Shown here in pieces: positions 52,104 through 60,470 of a stretch of 64,000 nucleotides of DNA (position 1 is its first letter; each line of letters starts with the position of its first letter). Position numbers and translations under genes: made by a program. Source of the DNA: Clostridiales bacterium. Lineage in GTDB: Bacteria > Bacillota > Clostridia > Oscillospirales > CAG-272. Below the pieces are notes generated by a model, which was given only the letters and a program-made list of their open reading frames with translations, had not been told where the DNA came from and did no database searches. The stretch covers positions 1 to 64,000 of the forward strand of contig QALR01000018.1 of assembly GCA_003150035.1 (NCBI GenBank), in the 5' to 3' direction.

Positions 52104-54371
52104 CTATGACGTTTCTTTGGTTTCAGGAGCTTCCTCTTTGTAGGAACAGTCCTTATTCATACAATACAGATAGCCCTTGCCTTTTTTGACAAGCAGCCTT
52201 GCGCCGCAGACGGGACAGGTTTTTTCAGTCGGCATATCCCAGACGGAAAAATCACATTTCGGATAGTTGGAACAGCTATAGAATACCGCGTGGTTTTTCC
52301 CGAAGCCACGCACGACCGGCGCGCCGCATTTCGGGCAGGAAACACCGATTTCCTCGCGAATTGGTTTCGTATACTTGCACTTCGGGAAATTGCTGCAAGC
52401 ATAAAATCTGCCGTAGCGGCTCTTGCGGATGACGATATCTCCGCCGCAAAGCTCGCATTTCAGATCAGTTTTTTCCGGCTCTTCCTTTTCTTTTTTCACA
52501 GCGCCGGAAGCGTCGAGCGGTTTGGTATTCTTGCATTCGGGATATCCCGGACATGCCGCAAATTTTCCGAATCTTCCGGTTTTGATGACCATTCGCCTGC
52601 CGCACTTCTCACAAATAATATCCGATTCCTCGACGGGCAGCTCTACCTTGTTCTCCCCGATGTGCTCTTGGGCGCGCTCCAGTGTTTTTTCAAAATCGCC
52701 ATAGAAATCCTCCAATACATGCTCGAGCGTATTGTCACCGCGCGCGATCTCATCAAGCTCGGTTTCCATATTGGCGGTAAATTTATAGTCGACAATTTCG
52801 GGAAAATTCTTCTTCATCAGCTCCACGGTCGCGCGTCCGAGCGGCGTTGCGAGAAGCGACTTTTTATCCCGTTCAATATAACCTCTCTCAAGAATGGTTG
52901 TGATGGTAGGCGCATAGGTGCTCGGACGGCCAATGCCCTTGTCCTTTAAGAATTTGATAAGAGAGGCCTCGTCAAAATGCGCAGGCGGCTCCGTGAAATT
53001 CTGCGTCGGCGTGATCTGCTCGCACGGCAGCACGTCCCCCTCTGAAATCCCACGTAATTTGGAGCTTTTATCACCGGCATCCTCATCGTCCGAATAGGCC
53101 GCCCGATAGCCCGGAAAAACCAGGACGCTCTCGCTCATCTTATAGCGGTATCCCTCGCAATCTATCTCAACGTCGACGGCATCATACTCCGCATTTTTCA
53201 TCTGGCTCGCCATAAAGCGGTCCCAAATCAGCTTATAAAGCTTGTATTGATCCGCCGTAAGAGATGCCCGAATCTCCTCCGGCGGAAATTCCATGCTTAC
53301 CGGACGAATCGCCTCGTGCGCGTCCTGCGAGGACGCCTTGGATTTATAAATCTTACGCTTTGAAGGATAATAGGCCGCACCGTATTTTTCCCTGATAAAG
53401 CGCTCCGCCGCCGCCGCCGCCTCGTCGGAAATGCGCAGAGAATCCGTTCTCATATAGGTAATGATACCATGGACGCCGCCCTGCCGCGCTCCGAGGTTGA
53501 CTCCCTCATACAGTTCCTGCGCAACCTTCATGGTACGTTTGGAATGGAAGCCGAAACGCCTTGACGCCGCCTGCTGCAGCGTTGAGGTTTCAAACGGCGG
53601 CTCCGGACTTTTGGACTTTTTGGATTTTTTTGCGGAGATCACCGTAAAATCCTTATCCCGGCACGCCGAAACGACTTTCTGCGCCGCCTGCTCATCCGCA
53701 AGCTCGATTTTTCCGTTTGCGTCTCCGAAAAACTTCGCTTTTCCTTTTTGATTCTTTCCGAGCTTCAGAATCGCCTCAATGGTCCAGAATTCCACGGGAA
53801 CAAATTTTTCAATTTCTGCTTCCCTCTCCACGATGATACGGGTCGCCACAGACTGAACACGCCCGGCAGAAAGTCCGCTTTTCACGGTTTTCCAAAGGTA
53901 AGGGCTGAGCTTATAGCCGACAATGCGGTCAAGGATTCTTCTCGCCTGTTGGGAATTGACAAGATTCATATCGATGGGCCGCGGATTTTCAATCTCCGCA
54001 CGGATCGTGTTTTTGGTAATTTCATTGAAAGCGACGCGGTTCGCTTCCTCCGGCGCAATGCCGAGAACCGTAGCGAGATGCCATGAAATCGCCTCTCCCT
54101 CACGGTCCGGGTCCGTCGCAAGATAAACCTTGTCCGCGTTTTTTGCGTCCTTTTTCATCTCGGAAATGAGAGCGCTTTTTCCTTGTATGTTGATGTATTT
54201 TGCTTTGAAATCATGTTCGATATCGACGCCGAGCGTGCTTTTCGGGAGATCCCGGACATGCCCTTTGGAGGCGATGACCTTATAATCGCTGCCGAGATAC
54301 GAATTGATGGTGGCGGCCTTCGCCGGTGACTCGACAATGACCAGATTCACATGTTTCTTGTTTTCCTGCAT
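52104..54371 (-). CDS. topA: DNA topoisomerase I
   Basis: 755 residues. The Toprim domain (LVIVESPAKAATINSYLG; ATDPDREGEAISWHLA) precedes the catalytic Tyr in ITYMRTDSLRIS (residue ~300). Four zinc-ribbon units end the protein (CEKCGRRM, CELCGGDI, CPKCGAPV, CPVCGARL). It relaxes negative supercoils. It has its own promoter downstream of dprA. Confidence 0.97.
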   Translation of the reverse strand: MQENKKHVNLVIVESPAKAATINSYLGSDYKVIASKGHVRDLPKSTLGVDIEHDFKAKYINIQGKSALISEMKKDAKNADKVYLATDPDREGEAISWHLATVLGIAPEEANRVAFNEITKNTIRAEIENPRPIDMNLVNSQQARRILDRIVGYKLSPYLWKTVKSGLSAGRVQSVATRIIVEREAEIEKFVPVEFWTIEAILKLGKNQKGKAKFFGDANGKIELADEQAAQKVVSACRDKDFTVISAKKSKKSKSPEPPFETSTLQQAASRRFGFHSKRTMKVAQELYEGVNLGARQGGVHGIITYMRTDSLRISDEAAAAAERFIREKYGAAYYPSKRKIYKSKASSQDAHEAIRPVSMEFPPEEIRASLTADQYKLYKLIWDRFMASQMKNAEYDAVDVEIDCEGYRYKMSESVLVFPGYRAAYSDDEDAGDKSSKLRGISEGDVLPCEQITPTQNFTEPPAHFDEASLIKFLKDKGIGRPSTYAPTITTILERGYIERDKKSLLATPLGRATVELMKKNFPEIVDYKFTANMETELDEIARGDNTLEHVLEDFYGDFEKTLERAQEHIGENKVELPVEESDIICEKCGRRMVIKTGRFGKFAACPGYPECKNTKPLDASGAVKKEKEEPEKTDLKCELCGGDIVIRKSRYGRFYACSNFPKCKYTKPIREEIGVSCPKCGAPVVRGFGKNHAVFYSCSNYPKCDFSVWDMPTEKTCPVCGARLLVKKGKGYLYCMNKDCSYKEEAPETKETS

Positions 54372-54409
54372 TGTGAAACCTTCTCCTTAAAAAATAATAA
54401 GCAATCGCT

Positions 54410-54439
54410 ATTATATACCGAAATCGCAGGGATTGTCAA
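54410..54439 (-). promoter_or_regulatory. Promoter of topA
   Basis: On the minus strand, perfect TTGACA (54434-54439), 18-base spacer, perfect TATAAT (54410-54415). Confidence 0.75.
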
Positions 54440-54570
54440 TACAGAGTTTTAATCGGAGCAAAGCGTGATAAGCTTGCTCAAACACACCTGCGACGATGGC
54501 GGCCGTCGTCCATGAGCGTTGCTCCTCAGGGGTTCGGTGGGGGGACGACAGCTCCCACCGAAAGACTGAA

Positions 54571-54602
54571 TGGAACCCGCCGCCTATAGAGGCGGGGGAC
54601 AT
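54571..54602. repeat. Hairpin related to the proS-leader hairpin
   Basis: The block GGAACCCGCCGC...GGCGGGGGACATC resembles 29142-29170 (same GGAACCCGCCGC, then GGCGGGGACATC). Both follow a TGAATG. It lies in the otherwise empty 54440-54613 gap downstream of dprA. Confidence 0.5.
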
Positions 54603-54613
54603 CGGCGCCTTGG

Positions 54614-55885
54614 TTATAAAGGCCGGTAATTCCCGCCCGGCTCTGCCAAAAGAAAGCCGCTGATTTCTAGCATCGTAAGCGCGCTGAGGAGCGCTCCCAT
54701 ATCGCAAGCGCCCGTCCTGCGGCAGACGGCGGCCGCGATCTCCTCTGCGGACATCGTCTCTGATATGACGGAAAGCACCGTCCTCTCCCACTCTCCAAGC
54801 GATTCCGTATCCGTCCTTCGGCGAGGGCGCCGCAATGTCAGGGACTCGCTCTGCTCTGTCTTCGCTATCGCCGGATCCTCTCCGACGATTTTTCCGCTGT
54901 TTTTTGCTTGCACAAACGCGGGACGAGATTCCTTTTCCGCCGCGACGGGTGCGCTCCGTGCCCGGCCAAGGCGGGATGAGCACCGTGGGATTCTTTCGGT
55001 GAATATTCTATGCGGATAAAGCAGCTCGTATTCGTCCAAGATATCCGCCGCGCATGTGACAAGCTTCGCACCCTCGCGGATGAGCATGTTGGTTCCCTGC
55101 GCACGCCGGTCCTCCGGATTCCCCGGAAATGCAAACAAATCGCGTCCCTGCTTCCTTGCGGCACGCGCGGTAATCAGGGAACCGCTGTAAGGATCCGCTT
55201 CCACGACCACCGTTCCCTGACAAAGTCCCGAGAGGATCCGATTGCGAATGGGAAAATGCTTTCCGTCCGGATCCGATCCCGGTGCATATTCCGTCATCAG
55301 CGTGCCTCGCTCAGCGATCACCTCCATCAGCTTGCGGTTTTCGAGAGGATATACCCTATCGATTCCGCAGCCCAGCACCGCGATCGTGTGCCCGCCGGCA
55401 GCAAGCGCACCCTCATGCGCCGCAGTGTCGATGCCGAGCGCCATTCCGGAAACCACCACAGCACCTGCACGGGCAAGCTCTGCACCGAGCCTCTTCGCCG
55501 CCGCGATACCTGCCGCGCTGCACTTACGCGTCCCGACACAGGCAATCAATACATTGTCGTCGATATCAGGAATGCGCCCTCTGTAATATAACAGCAGCGG
55601 CTTTGCATGGATGTTTCTCAATCTATCAGGATAAACCGGACTTGCGGCGGTCATAATGCCGACATTCACCCTCTCGCAGTATTCCAGAATCCGATAGGAA
55701 AGTGAAAGGTCACGGTCAAGCAATGCGGCAAGGATATCCTCATTTATCCCGTCTATCGATTGAAGGGTCAGCCTGTCCGCTTCGTAAATCTCCTTCGGAG
55801 TATTAAAATGACGCAAAAGATAAGAGCCAAGCTCGCTTCCCGCACCGCATCGCAGGGAAAGCCAAATCCAATACACCAAATCCAT
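54614..55885 (-). CDS. dprA: DNA-processing protein DprA
   Basis: 423 residues. An N-terminal helix-hairpin-helix (LQSIDGINEDILAALL) precedes the Rossmann-like DprA core (LIACVGTRKCSAAG, VSGMALGIDTAAHEGAL, GCGIDRVYPLENRKL, GNPEDRRAQGTNMLIREGA in parts). A C-terminal winged helix (MSAEEIAAAVCRRTG) follows a ~60-residue variable linker. It loads RecA on incoming DNA in transformation. Com genes are not in this window. Confidence 0.95.
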   Translation of the reverse strand: MDLVYWIWLSLRCGAGSELGSYLLRHFNTPKEIYEADRLTLQSIDGINEDILAALLDRDLSLSYRILEYCERVNVGIMTAASPVYPDRLRNIHAKPLLLYYRGRIPDIDDNVLIACVGTRKCSAAGIAAAKRLGAELARAGAVVVSGMALGIDTAAHEGALAAGGHTIAVLGCGIDRVYPLENRKLMEVIAERGTLMTEYAPGSDPDGKHFPIRNRILSGLCQGTVVVEADPYSGSLITARAARKQGRDLFAFPGNPEDRRAQGTNMLIREGAKLVTCAADILDEYELLYPHRIFTERIPRCSSRLGRARSAPVAAEKESRPAFVQAKNSGKIVGEDPAIAKTEQSESLTLRRPRRRTDTESLGEWERTVLSVISETMSAEEIAAAVCRRTGACDMGALLSALTMLEISGFLLAEPGGNYRPL

Positions 55886-55925
55886 AAGTTTCCTCCGTCA
55901 TGCACACCGCCCCATACGGTGACAA

Positions 55926-56105
55926 TTTTTTTCTGTCTGATAGAAAACCGGTTGTTTTTCCCCTTTCGGAAAGGGAGAACGGTTTTCTTTTCTCTGTAAA
56001 GAAAAAAACAAAAAGATTTCCGAGACGCCTGCCTCGGACTCCTATCCATCGGCTGAAAGCCTCATTCACACGGCCCTCGGCATGACGGACTCACGCGGTT
56101 TCCGC
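55926..56105 (+). repeat. Hairpin-rich repeat, copy A
   Basis: It matches the plan of copy B: a TTTTCTTTTCTCTGTAAAG-type hairpin, then CCGAGACGCCTGCCTCGGACTC, then CATGACGGACTCACGCG. More diverged than copies B and D. It lies in the dprA-rlmB gap, which contains no gene. Confidence 0.7.
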
Positions 56106-56165
56106 AAAGAAAAAGAACATAACCTTTTTTCCTTTGGAAAAAGGAGAAAGTCCCTCCCTTTCGCG
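56099..56165 (+). repeat. Partial repeat, copy A2
   Basis: Directly after copy A, the first module of the family restarts: TTTCCGCAAAGAAAAAGAAC, then a TTTTCCTTTGGAAAAAGG hairpin. The second half of the repeat is missing. Confidence 0.55.
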
Positions 56166-56191
56166 GGCGCGGGAGTATCCCGCGGTCTGTG

Positions 56192-56986
56192 TCAGACCGT
56201 GGGCGCAGATATCCCTCGTCTGCGTGCCGCCTCCCAAAGCACGACGCCGGACGCCACCGCCGCATTGAGCGACTGCGGTCCCTCGCGCATCGGAATCACG
56301 ATACATCCGTCGCACGCGGCAAGCACGGGGGCGCTGATGCCATGCCCCTCATTGCCGATAACAAAGCCGATTTTTCCGGAAAAATCCGCCTGACGGATAT
56401 CGATGGCACGGGCGTCTAGCGCCGCCGCATAAATGCGGAAGCCATCCTCGCGCAAGCGCCGGATTTTGTCCACCATATCCGGCTGTGTCCGCACGCTCAC
56501 GCGGAACAAGGACCCCATGCACGCTCGTATGACCTTGGGGTGGTAAAGGTCAGCCCCTGCGCCGCCGGCATATACCATATCGACGCCGAACGCATCGGCC
56601 GAGCGCAGGACGGCGCCAAAATTTCCGGGGTCTGCCACGCCGTCCAGCAAAAGCACAAAGGAACCATCCCCCTCTTCCCGAGGCGCAGGTATTTCCGCTA
56701 CGCAGAAAATTCCCTGCGGCGATTTTTCAAAAGAGAGCTTTTCGTAAACTGTCTCCGATACAAGAGAAGTCACGCCCGCAGGGATACGCCGGAAAAGGAT
56801 TTCGTATTTTTGATAAGCCGCCTCCGTTGCAAAAACACGCACAAGGCGGACGCCCGCCGACATCGCCTCTGCAAGAAGCTTTTCGCCTTCAAATGCAAAG
56901 GTACCCGTCTGCTCCCGATATTTTTTATCGGCAAGCTTTGCCGCGGCGACCACAGCGGGATTTTGGCGGCTTGTGATGATTTCCAT
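56192..56986 (-). CDS. SpoU/TrmH-family RNA 2'-O-methyltransferase
   Basis: 264 residues from MEIITSRQNPAVVAA, which follows AGAGG; the long frame upstream is unrelated. Substrate-binding N-terminal domain (FAFEGEKLLAEAMSAG) then the SPOUT knot: LLDGVADPGNFGAVLRSADAFG in part, GFVIGNEGHGIS and IPMREGPQSLNAAVASGVVL in part. It is RlmB/TrmH-like; the exact RNA target is not clear. It is separated from rplT by a terminator. Confidence 0.92.
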   Translation of the reverse strand: MEIITSRQNPAVVAAAKLADKKYREQTGTFAFEGEKLLAEAMSAGVRLVRVFATEAAYQKYEILFRRIPAGVTSLVSETVYEKLSFEKSPQGIFCVAEIPAPREEGDGSFVLLLDGVADPGNFGAVLRSADAFGVDMVYAGGAGADLYHPKVIRACMGSLFRVSVRTQPDMVDKIRRLREDGFRIYAAALDARAIDIRQADFSGKIGFVIGNEGHGISAPVLAACDGCIVIPMREGPQSLNAAVASGVVLWEAARRRGISAPTV

Positions 56987-57083
56987 AGCAACCTCTTTTT
57001 CTGGGCTTTCGAGGCAGCTACGCTTCCTTTCTGATAACAAGAAGAAGCGCGCCGCCGGGAAAGCCAAAATGATTTCAGAACAA

Positions 57084-57112
57084 AAAACCAAAGCGTTGCT
57101 CGCTTTGGTTTT
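57084..57112 (-). terminator. Terminator of infC-rpmI-rplT
   Basis: A perfect 12-bp stem AAAACCAAAGCG / CGCTTTGGTTTT with a 5-base loop, followed by a T-run on the minus strand, 14 bases after the rplT stop. Confidence 0.9.
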
Positions 57113-57125
57113 GCAAAATCCGATA

Positions 57126-57479
57126 TTAAAGCGCCGCCTTTGCGGTCTCGCAAAGAGAAGCGAACGCTTCCTTGTCAGAAACGGCAAGCTCCGCGAGCAT
57201 CTTGCGGTTGAGCGTGATGCCCGCCTTTTTCAGGCCGTACATAAGTCTTGAATAATTGATGCCGTTGACCTTTGCCTGCGCGGAAATTCTCGTAATCCAA
57301 AGGGAACGGAAATCTCTCTTTCTCTGCTTGCGGCCGATAAAAGCATAATTGCCGCTTTTCATCACGGCCTGTTTTGCCATCTTGAAATGCTTGCTCTTAG
57401 CGCCCCAATAGCCCTTCGCAAGCTTTAGAACTTTATTTCTTCTCTTGCGCGTCATCATCGCGCCCTTTACTCTTGCCAT
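57126..57479 (-). CDS. rplT: 50S ribosomal protein L20
   Basis: 117 residues. Typical start ARVKGAMMTRKRRNKVLKLAKG in part and FRSLWITRISAQAKVNGINYS in part. L20 also represses its own operon in bacteria by binding the leader. It lies 29 bases after rpmI. Confidence 0.97.
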   Translation of the reverse strand: MARVKGAMMTRKRRNKVLKLAKGYWGAKSKHFKMAKQAVMKSGNYAFIGRKQRKRDFRSLWITRISAQAKVNGINYSRLMYGLKKAGITLNRKMLAELAVSDKEAFASLCETAKAAL

Positions 57480-57508
57480 TTTTCTTTACTCCTCTCTCAC
57501 ATGACCGA

Positions 57509-57706
57509 TTACTTGTTGGGAATGAGAGTCTTTACAGTAGACTCGAACGATTTGCTCAGATAGGCGTTGCGCCGAAGCTGTCTTTTGCGCTTCGGCGTTT
57601 TGATTCCGAGCTTATGACGGCGGTTCGAGCTGTTCATTTTTACTTTTCCGGTCTTTGTGATCGAAAATCTCTTGGCTGTGGCCTTATGCGTCTTGATTTT
57701 TCCCAT
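57509..57706 (-). CDS. rpmI: 50S ribosomal protein L35
   Basis: 65 residues from MGKIKTHKATAKRFSITKTGK. Typical L35 length and basic composition. AAAGGATG lies upstream. Middle gene of infC-rpmI-rplT. Confidence 0.96.
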   Translation of the reverse strand: MGKIKTHKATAKRFSITKTGKVKMNSSNRRHKLGIKTPKRKRQLRRNAYLSKSFESTVKTLIPNK

Positions 57707-57762
57707 GACTGTATTCATCCTTTCAAACTGATTTCAGAAACCGCGGATACTCCGCACAAGCG

Positions 57763-58278
57763 TTACTGCTTGACAGGCGATAAGAACAATGTGAGATTAC
57801 GCCCCTCCAAAACGGGCTTCTTCTCTATTTGCGCGCATTCGGAAGCCGCTTCGGCAAACCGCATGATGACATCCATGCCGAGTTCCGTATGACGCATTTC
57901 GCGTCCCTTGAATCTCACGCACACCTTGACCTTATTGCCGTCTTTCAGAAAGCGGAACGCATGGTTGAGCTTGGTCTGAAAATCGTGATCCCCAATGCTG
58001 CAGGAGAGCTGGATTTCCTTGATCTCAACGATCTGCTGTTTCTTTTTCGCTTCCTTCTCACGCTTATCCTGCTCAAATCGGAATTTCCCGTAATCCATGA
58101 TTCGGCATACGGGCGGCGTTGCCTTCGGCGCGATCATGACAAGATCAAGCCCCTTTTCAATGGAAAGGTTTTGTGCGGCGTCGATCGATACGATTCCAAG
58201 CTGCGCTCCGTCCTCTCCGACAAGCCTCACCTGCGGTACGGTGATTTCCTCATTGATCAAATGTTCTTTCCTGCTGAT
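57763..58278 (-). CDS. infC: Translation initiation factor IF-3, probable AUC start
   Basis: 171 residues if it starts at ATC 58276-58278. The conserved N-terminus (RKEHLINEEITVPQVRLV) begins two codons later, and no ATG, GTG or TTG lies in frame between it and the GGAGGTG site, which is six bases upstream of ATC. Domain C contains FRFLKDGNKVKVCVRFKGREM in part. IF-3 discriminates against non-AUG starts, and infC is known to use a rare start (AUU in E. coli) for self-repression. The frame stays open further upstream, but that part is leader. Confidence 0.93.
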   Translation of the reverse strand: MSRKEHLINEEITVPQVRLVGEDGAQLGIVSIDAAQNLSIEKGLDLVMIAPKATPPVCRIMDYGKFRFEQDKREKEAKKKQQIVEIKEIQLSCSIGDHDFQTKLNHAFRFLKDGNKVKVCVRFKGREMRHTELGMDVIMRFAEAASECAQIEKKPVLEGRNLTLFLSPVKQ

Positions 58279-58457
58279 ATGCGGCACCTCCAGTAAACTG
58301 AAAATTGAAATAAAAAGCGGAAAACCGAATCGGTTCTCCGCTATCCTACGACACAAAGCATACCGCGCAGAATCTGCGCGTGCATGTTTTAAAAAGATAT
58401 CAACCCGGGCACATCGCACCACAAGGTGAGAACGGAGAACGTTCTTCTTTGTTTTAC
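58279..58457 (-). promoter_or_regulatory. infC leader with terminator-like attenuator (L20-leader candidate)
   Basis: The ~180-base leader has a 7-bp stem CGCGCAG/CTGCGCG (58364-58380) and then a strong hairpin AGCGGAgAACCG / CGGTTtTCCGCT (58316-58342) followed by TTTTTATTTC. This is a terminator form just before the infC binding site. Firmicute infC operons are often controlled by L20-dependent attenuation here. Confidence 0.7.
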
Positions 58458-58463
58458 TGAAAT

Positions 58464-58492
58464 AGTATAATATGTTTTTTTTCGTTTGTCAA
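58464..58492 (-). promoter_or_regulatory. Promoter of infC-rpmI-rplT
   Basis: On the minus strand, perfect TTGACA (58487-58492), 17-base spacer, TATACT (58464-58469). Confidence 0.8.
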
Positions 58493-58514
58493 GGGAAACT
58501 TTGAAATTTTTCAA

Positions 58515-58705
58515 TTTTTTCTTTGCAGAAAGAAAGGACAAAGGCTTTTCCCTTTTAGAAAAGGAAAACGGTGTTCTTTTCTCCGCAAAGAGAAAAGAAC
58601 GGGAAGATTTACCGAGGCTCCCGCCTCGGACTCCCATACTGCGGCTGATGGCCGTATCCACACGGCTCCCGTCATGACGGACTCACGCGTTTTCCGCGTT
58701 CGCCG
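58515..58705 (+). repeat. Hairpin-rich repeat, copy B
   Basis: Modules in order: TTTCTTTGCAGAAAGAAA hairpin, CCTTTTAGAAAAGG hairpin, GTTCTTTTCTC-CGCAAA-GAGAAAAGAAC, CCGAGGC-TCCC-GCCTCGG, then the 46-base tail 58660-58705. The tail matches copy D (60789-60834, inverted) at 45 of 46 positions by hand count. Confidence 0.85.
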
Positions 58706-59434
58706 AGGCCAAAGCCGAAAAATCATCTATACCCTTTTGAAGCTCGGCCATACTATCAGCTATATCCCGATACAATGCTACGCATTGCAGGGCAAACTCG
58801 CCGTGCGGGTACCGCCTGCGGTTGGAAACTCCATGCCTGCGGGCGCGGGGAAGGCGCGCACGACAGTCCTCGCGCGACGGACTTAAGGCCATACGCCGTA
58901 TTGGTCTTTTCTGCGGCACTTCATCCCGCACGGGACAAGGTGCCCCGCCGCACGGACTTCCCGTTGCGGCGTGCTCCGCCGTATTTCTTGTCCACAGGAC
59001 AGGAAAACGTGCGGGAGCCGCACTCTCCGTGGCTCTTTTTTGCACAAATGGTCAAGCGACACGCTTGCGGCTTCTTTTTCGTTCTTTTTCTTTCCGCAAA
59101 GAAAAAGGACAAAGGCTTTCTGCCTTTTCCAAAAGGGGAAATGGTGTCCTTTTCTTGCTCGCCGGGGAAAAGAACGAAAAGAATGCGCGACCGTTCCGGT
59201 CGATCGGATCTGTGCGAAGGGTTTGCTTTTACACGCTGCTCCCGACACGTGTTTGCGCAGGCTTCGCTGTGCAAGCCACGGCGGAACACGCAGCGCGACA
59301 ACAAAGTTCATCTTCTGTTCTTTGCGCCTGCGTGCGCGGGAGAGTTCTGCGGTTTCTGTCTGCGTGCGGGTACCACCTGCGACTAGAAGCTTTGCGTCTG
59401 CGGACGCCGCGGTGCTTTTTTGTATCAGGCTTTT
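58706..59434. other. Non-coding GC-rich stretch between infC and DUF1273
   Basis: About 730 bases holding repeat copy C and a direct repeat of 18 bases, GTGCGGGTACC(G/A)CCTGCG, at 58803-58820 and 59364-59381 (17 of 18 match). Long open frames exist on both strands, but they overlap each other, have low-complexity Arg/Ser-rich composition and carry no family motif. I see no gene. Confidence 0.6.
59032..59180 (+). repeat. Hairpin-rich repeat, copy C (5' part)
   Basis: Starts with GCTCTTTTTTGCAC (59032-59045), also present inverted at 61108-61121 beside copy D. Then TTCTTTTTCTTTCCGCAAAG, CAAAGGCTTTCTGCCTTTTC and a hairpin. It lacks the CCGAGGC module and the tail. Confidence 0.75.
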
Positions 59435-59959
59435 TTAAATCGAATCCATGATATCCGACAGCAGAAGAATTTCGGTCTTACGCCCTTTTCGCTCGGCATA
59501 CCGAATGGTATTCCATGTGCCGCCTTTTTCCTCGCCGTTCCACACGGCAAAAACAAGGTCGGATTTATCTACCATATACTGATTACGCTTTTGCTCACAG
59601 CCGGTGAAGTAGCCAGACGAAACGAGCGTCTTTTTGTCGCAGTGAGACAGCACATAGTCATACTCCTCCCTATAGCGTCTGGGCCATCCCCGCGTTTGCT
59701 CAGGATACGGCATCGCCGCCTCCAATGTGATATCTAAGATATCCCAAAACGTTTCGCATTTATGGTAAATGACGCAGCAGGCAAAGTCGAGGTCAACCCC
59801 TCTCGCCATTCCGGTGATAAAGCTCGTATACCCCCGGCGCATCAGCTCTTCCGCTTTCTGAAAAAGAGCATCCGTATACAGCGCGTATTCACAGGAATCC
59901 TTCTTTGCGTAGTCAAATGGAAATTTCTCCGGACGATTTCCGGTGATACAACATGTCAA
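59435..59959 (-). CDS. DUF1273 / YpsA-like SLOG-fold protein, TTG start
   Basis: 174 residues. The DUF1273 signature CCITGNRPEKFPF at the N-terminus is followed by FITGMARGVDLDFA (residue ~48), YVLSHCDKKTLVSSGYFTGCEQKRNQYMVDKSDLVFAVWNGEEKGGTWNTI in parts. SLOG-fold proteins bind nucleotide-like ligands. The codon before TCCITG is TTG (59957-59959), ten bases after AAAGGAG; no ATG fits the frame. The gene has its own promoter bracketed by two palindromes and stands divergent from two tandem XRE genes. Function unknown; a role in nucleotide signalling or defence is inference. Confidence 0.88.
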   Translation of the reverse strand: MTCCITGNRPEKFPFDYAKKDSCEYALYTDALFQKAEELMRRGYTSFITGMARGVDLDFACCVIYHKCETFWDILDITLEAAMPYPEQTRGWPRRYREEYDYVLSHCDKKTLVSSGYFTGCEQKRNQYMVDKSDLVFAVWNGEEKGGTWNTIRYAERKGRKTEILLLSDIMDSI

Positions 59960-59979
59960 CGGTATTTTACTCCTTTAAT

Positions 59980-60037
59980 TTACGGTATACCGTAATAATA
60001 TCACCGGACAAAATTTTTGTCAATACGGCATGCCGTA
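59980..60037 (-). promoter_or_regulatory. DUF1273 promoter bracketed by two palindromic operators
   Basis: On the minus strand, TTGACA (60018-60023), 17-base spacer, TATTAT (59995-60000). The perfect 16-base palindrome TTACGGTATACCGTAA (59980-59995) touches the -10 box. A second perfect palindrome, TACGGCATGCCGTA (60024-60037), abuts the -35 box. Both share the TACGG/CCGTA arms. Confidence 0.75.
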
Positions 60038-60066
60038 AGACTTTTACAAGCAGATTTATTAAAATA

Positions 60067-60097
60067 ATTACGGTATGTCGATACGATTTACCGTAAT
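60067..60097 (+). promoter_or_regulatory. Operator before the first small XRE gene
   Basis: ATTACGGTA (60067-60075) and TACCGTAAT (60089-60097) form a perfect 9-bp inverted repeat separated by 13 bases, in the -10/untranslated region 20-50 bases before the start. A weak promoter TTTACA (60043-60048), 16 bases, TAATTA is possible. Confidence 0.6.
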
Positions 60098-60119
60098 TAT
60101 CTTTTTGGAGGTTTTCATT

Positions 60120-60350
60120 ATGACGATAGATGAAGCCGTACGCATTAGAATTCAAGAACTTTTAAAGAAGGAAAACATGAAAATAAGCCAAGTCAGCCTG
60201 ATGGGAGGGCTAACACCTTCAACGTTATACGATTTTATGAATGGAACCACCGTCCATATTCAGGTAAATACAATTCAACAGGTATGTGCAGGATTTAAAA
60301 TCACACTCTCTGAATTTTTTAATAAAAATTATTTTAATTCGCTCAAATAA
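60120..60350 (+). CDS. Small XRE/Cro-type repressor, paralogue 1
   Basis: 76 residues from the ATG after GGAGG (eight bases). The helix-turn-helix spans residues ~20-45 (MKISQVSLMGGLTPSTLYDFM in part), with an unusual TPSTLYDFM recognition helix. It shares 51 of 76 residues (hand count) with the next gene. It probably binds the TTACGG/CCGTAA sites around it and represses DUF1273 and itself, by inference from operator placement. Confidence 0.85.
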   Translation: MTIDEAVRIRIQELLKKENMKISQVSLMGGLTPSTLYDFMNGTTVHIQVNTIQQVCAGFKITLSEFFNKNYFNSLK

Positions 60351-60376
60351 ATTTTGTTTTAGAAAATTTTCCATAA

Positions 60377-60437
60377 TTACGGTGCGCCGTAAGAATTAAA
60401 AAAGACAATTTACATAGAATAAATACGGTAACACGTA
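60377..60437 (+). promoter_or_regulatory. Operators before the second small XRE gene
   Basis: TTACGGTGCGCCGTAA (60377-60392) has 6-base perfect arms. TACGGTAACACGTAA (60424-60438) is a degenerate copy with one arm changed. Both match the consensus TTACGGYRYRCCGTAA seen at 59980 and 60024. Confidence 0.6.
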
Positions 60438-60470
60438 ACGGGGAGGCGTATTTTAATGGGAGGAAAACAA

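Noticed and set aside
58775..59451. Long overlapping open frames in the gap before DUF1273
   Set aside because: Four frames overlap on both strands, with Arg/Ser-rich low-complexity translations arising from the repeats.
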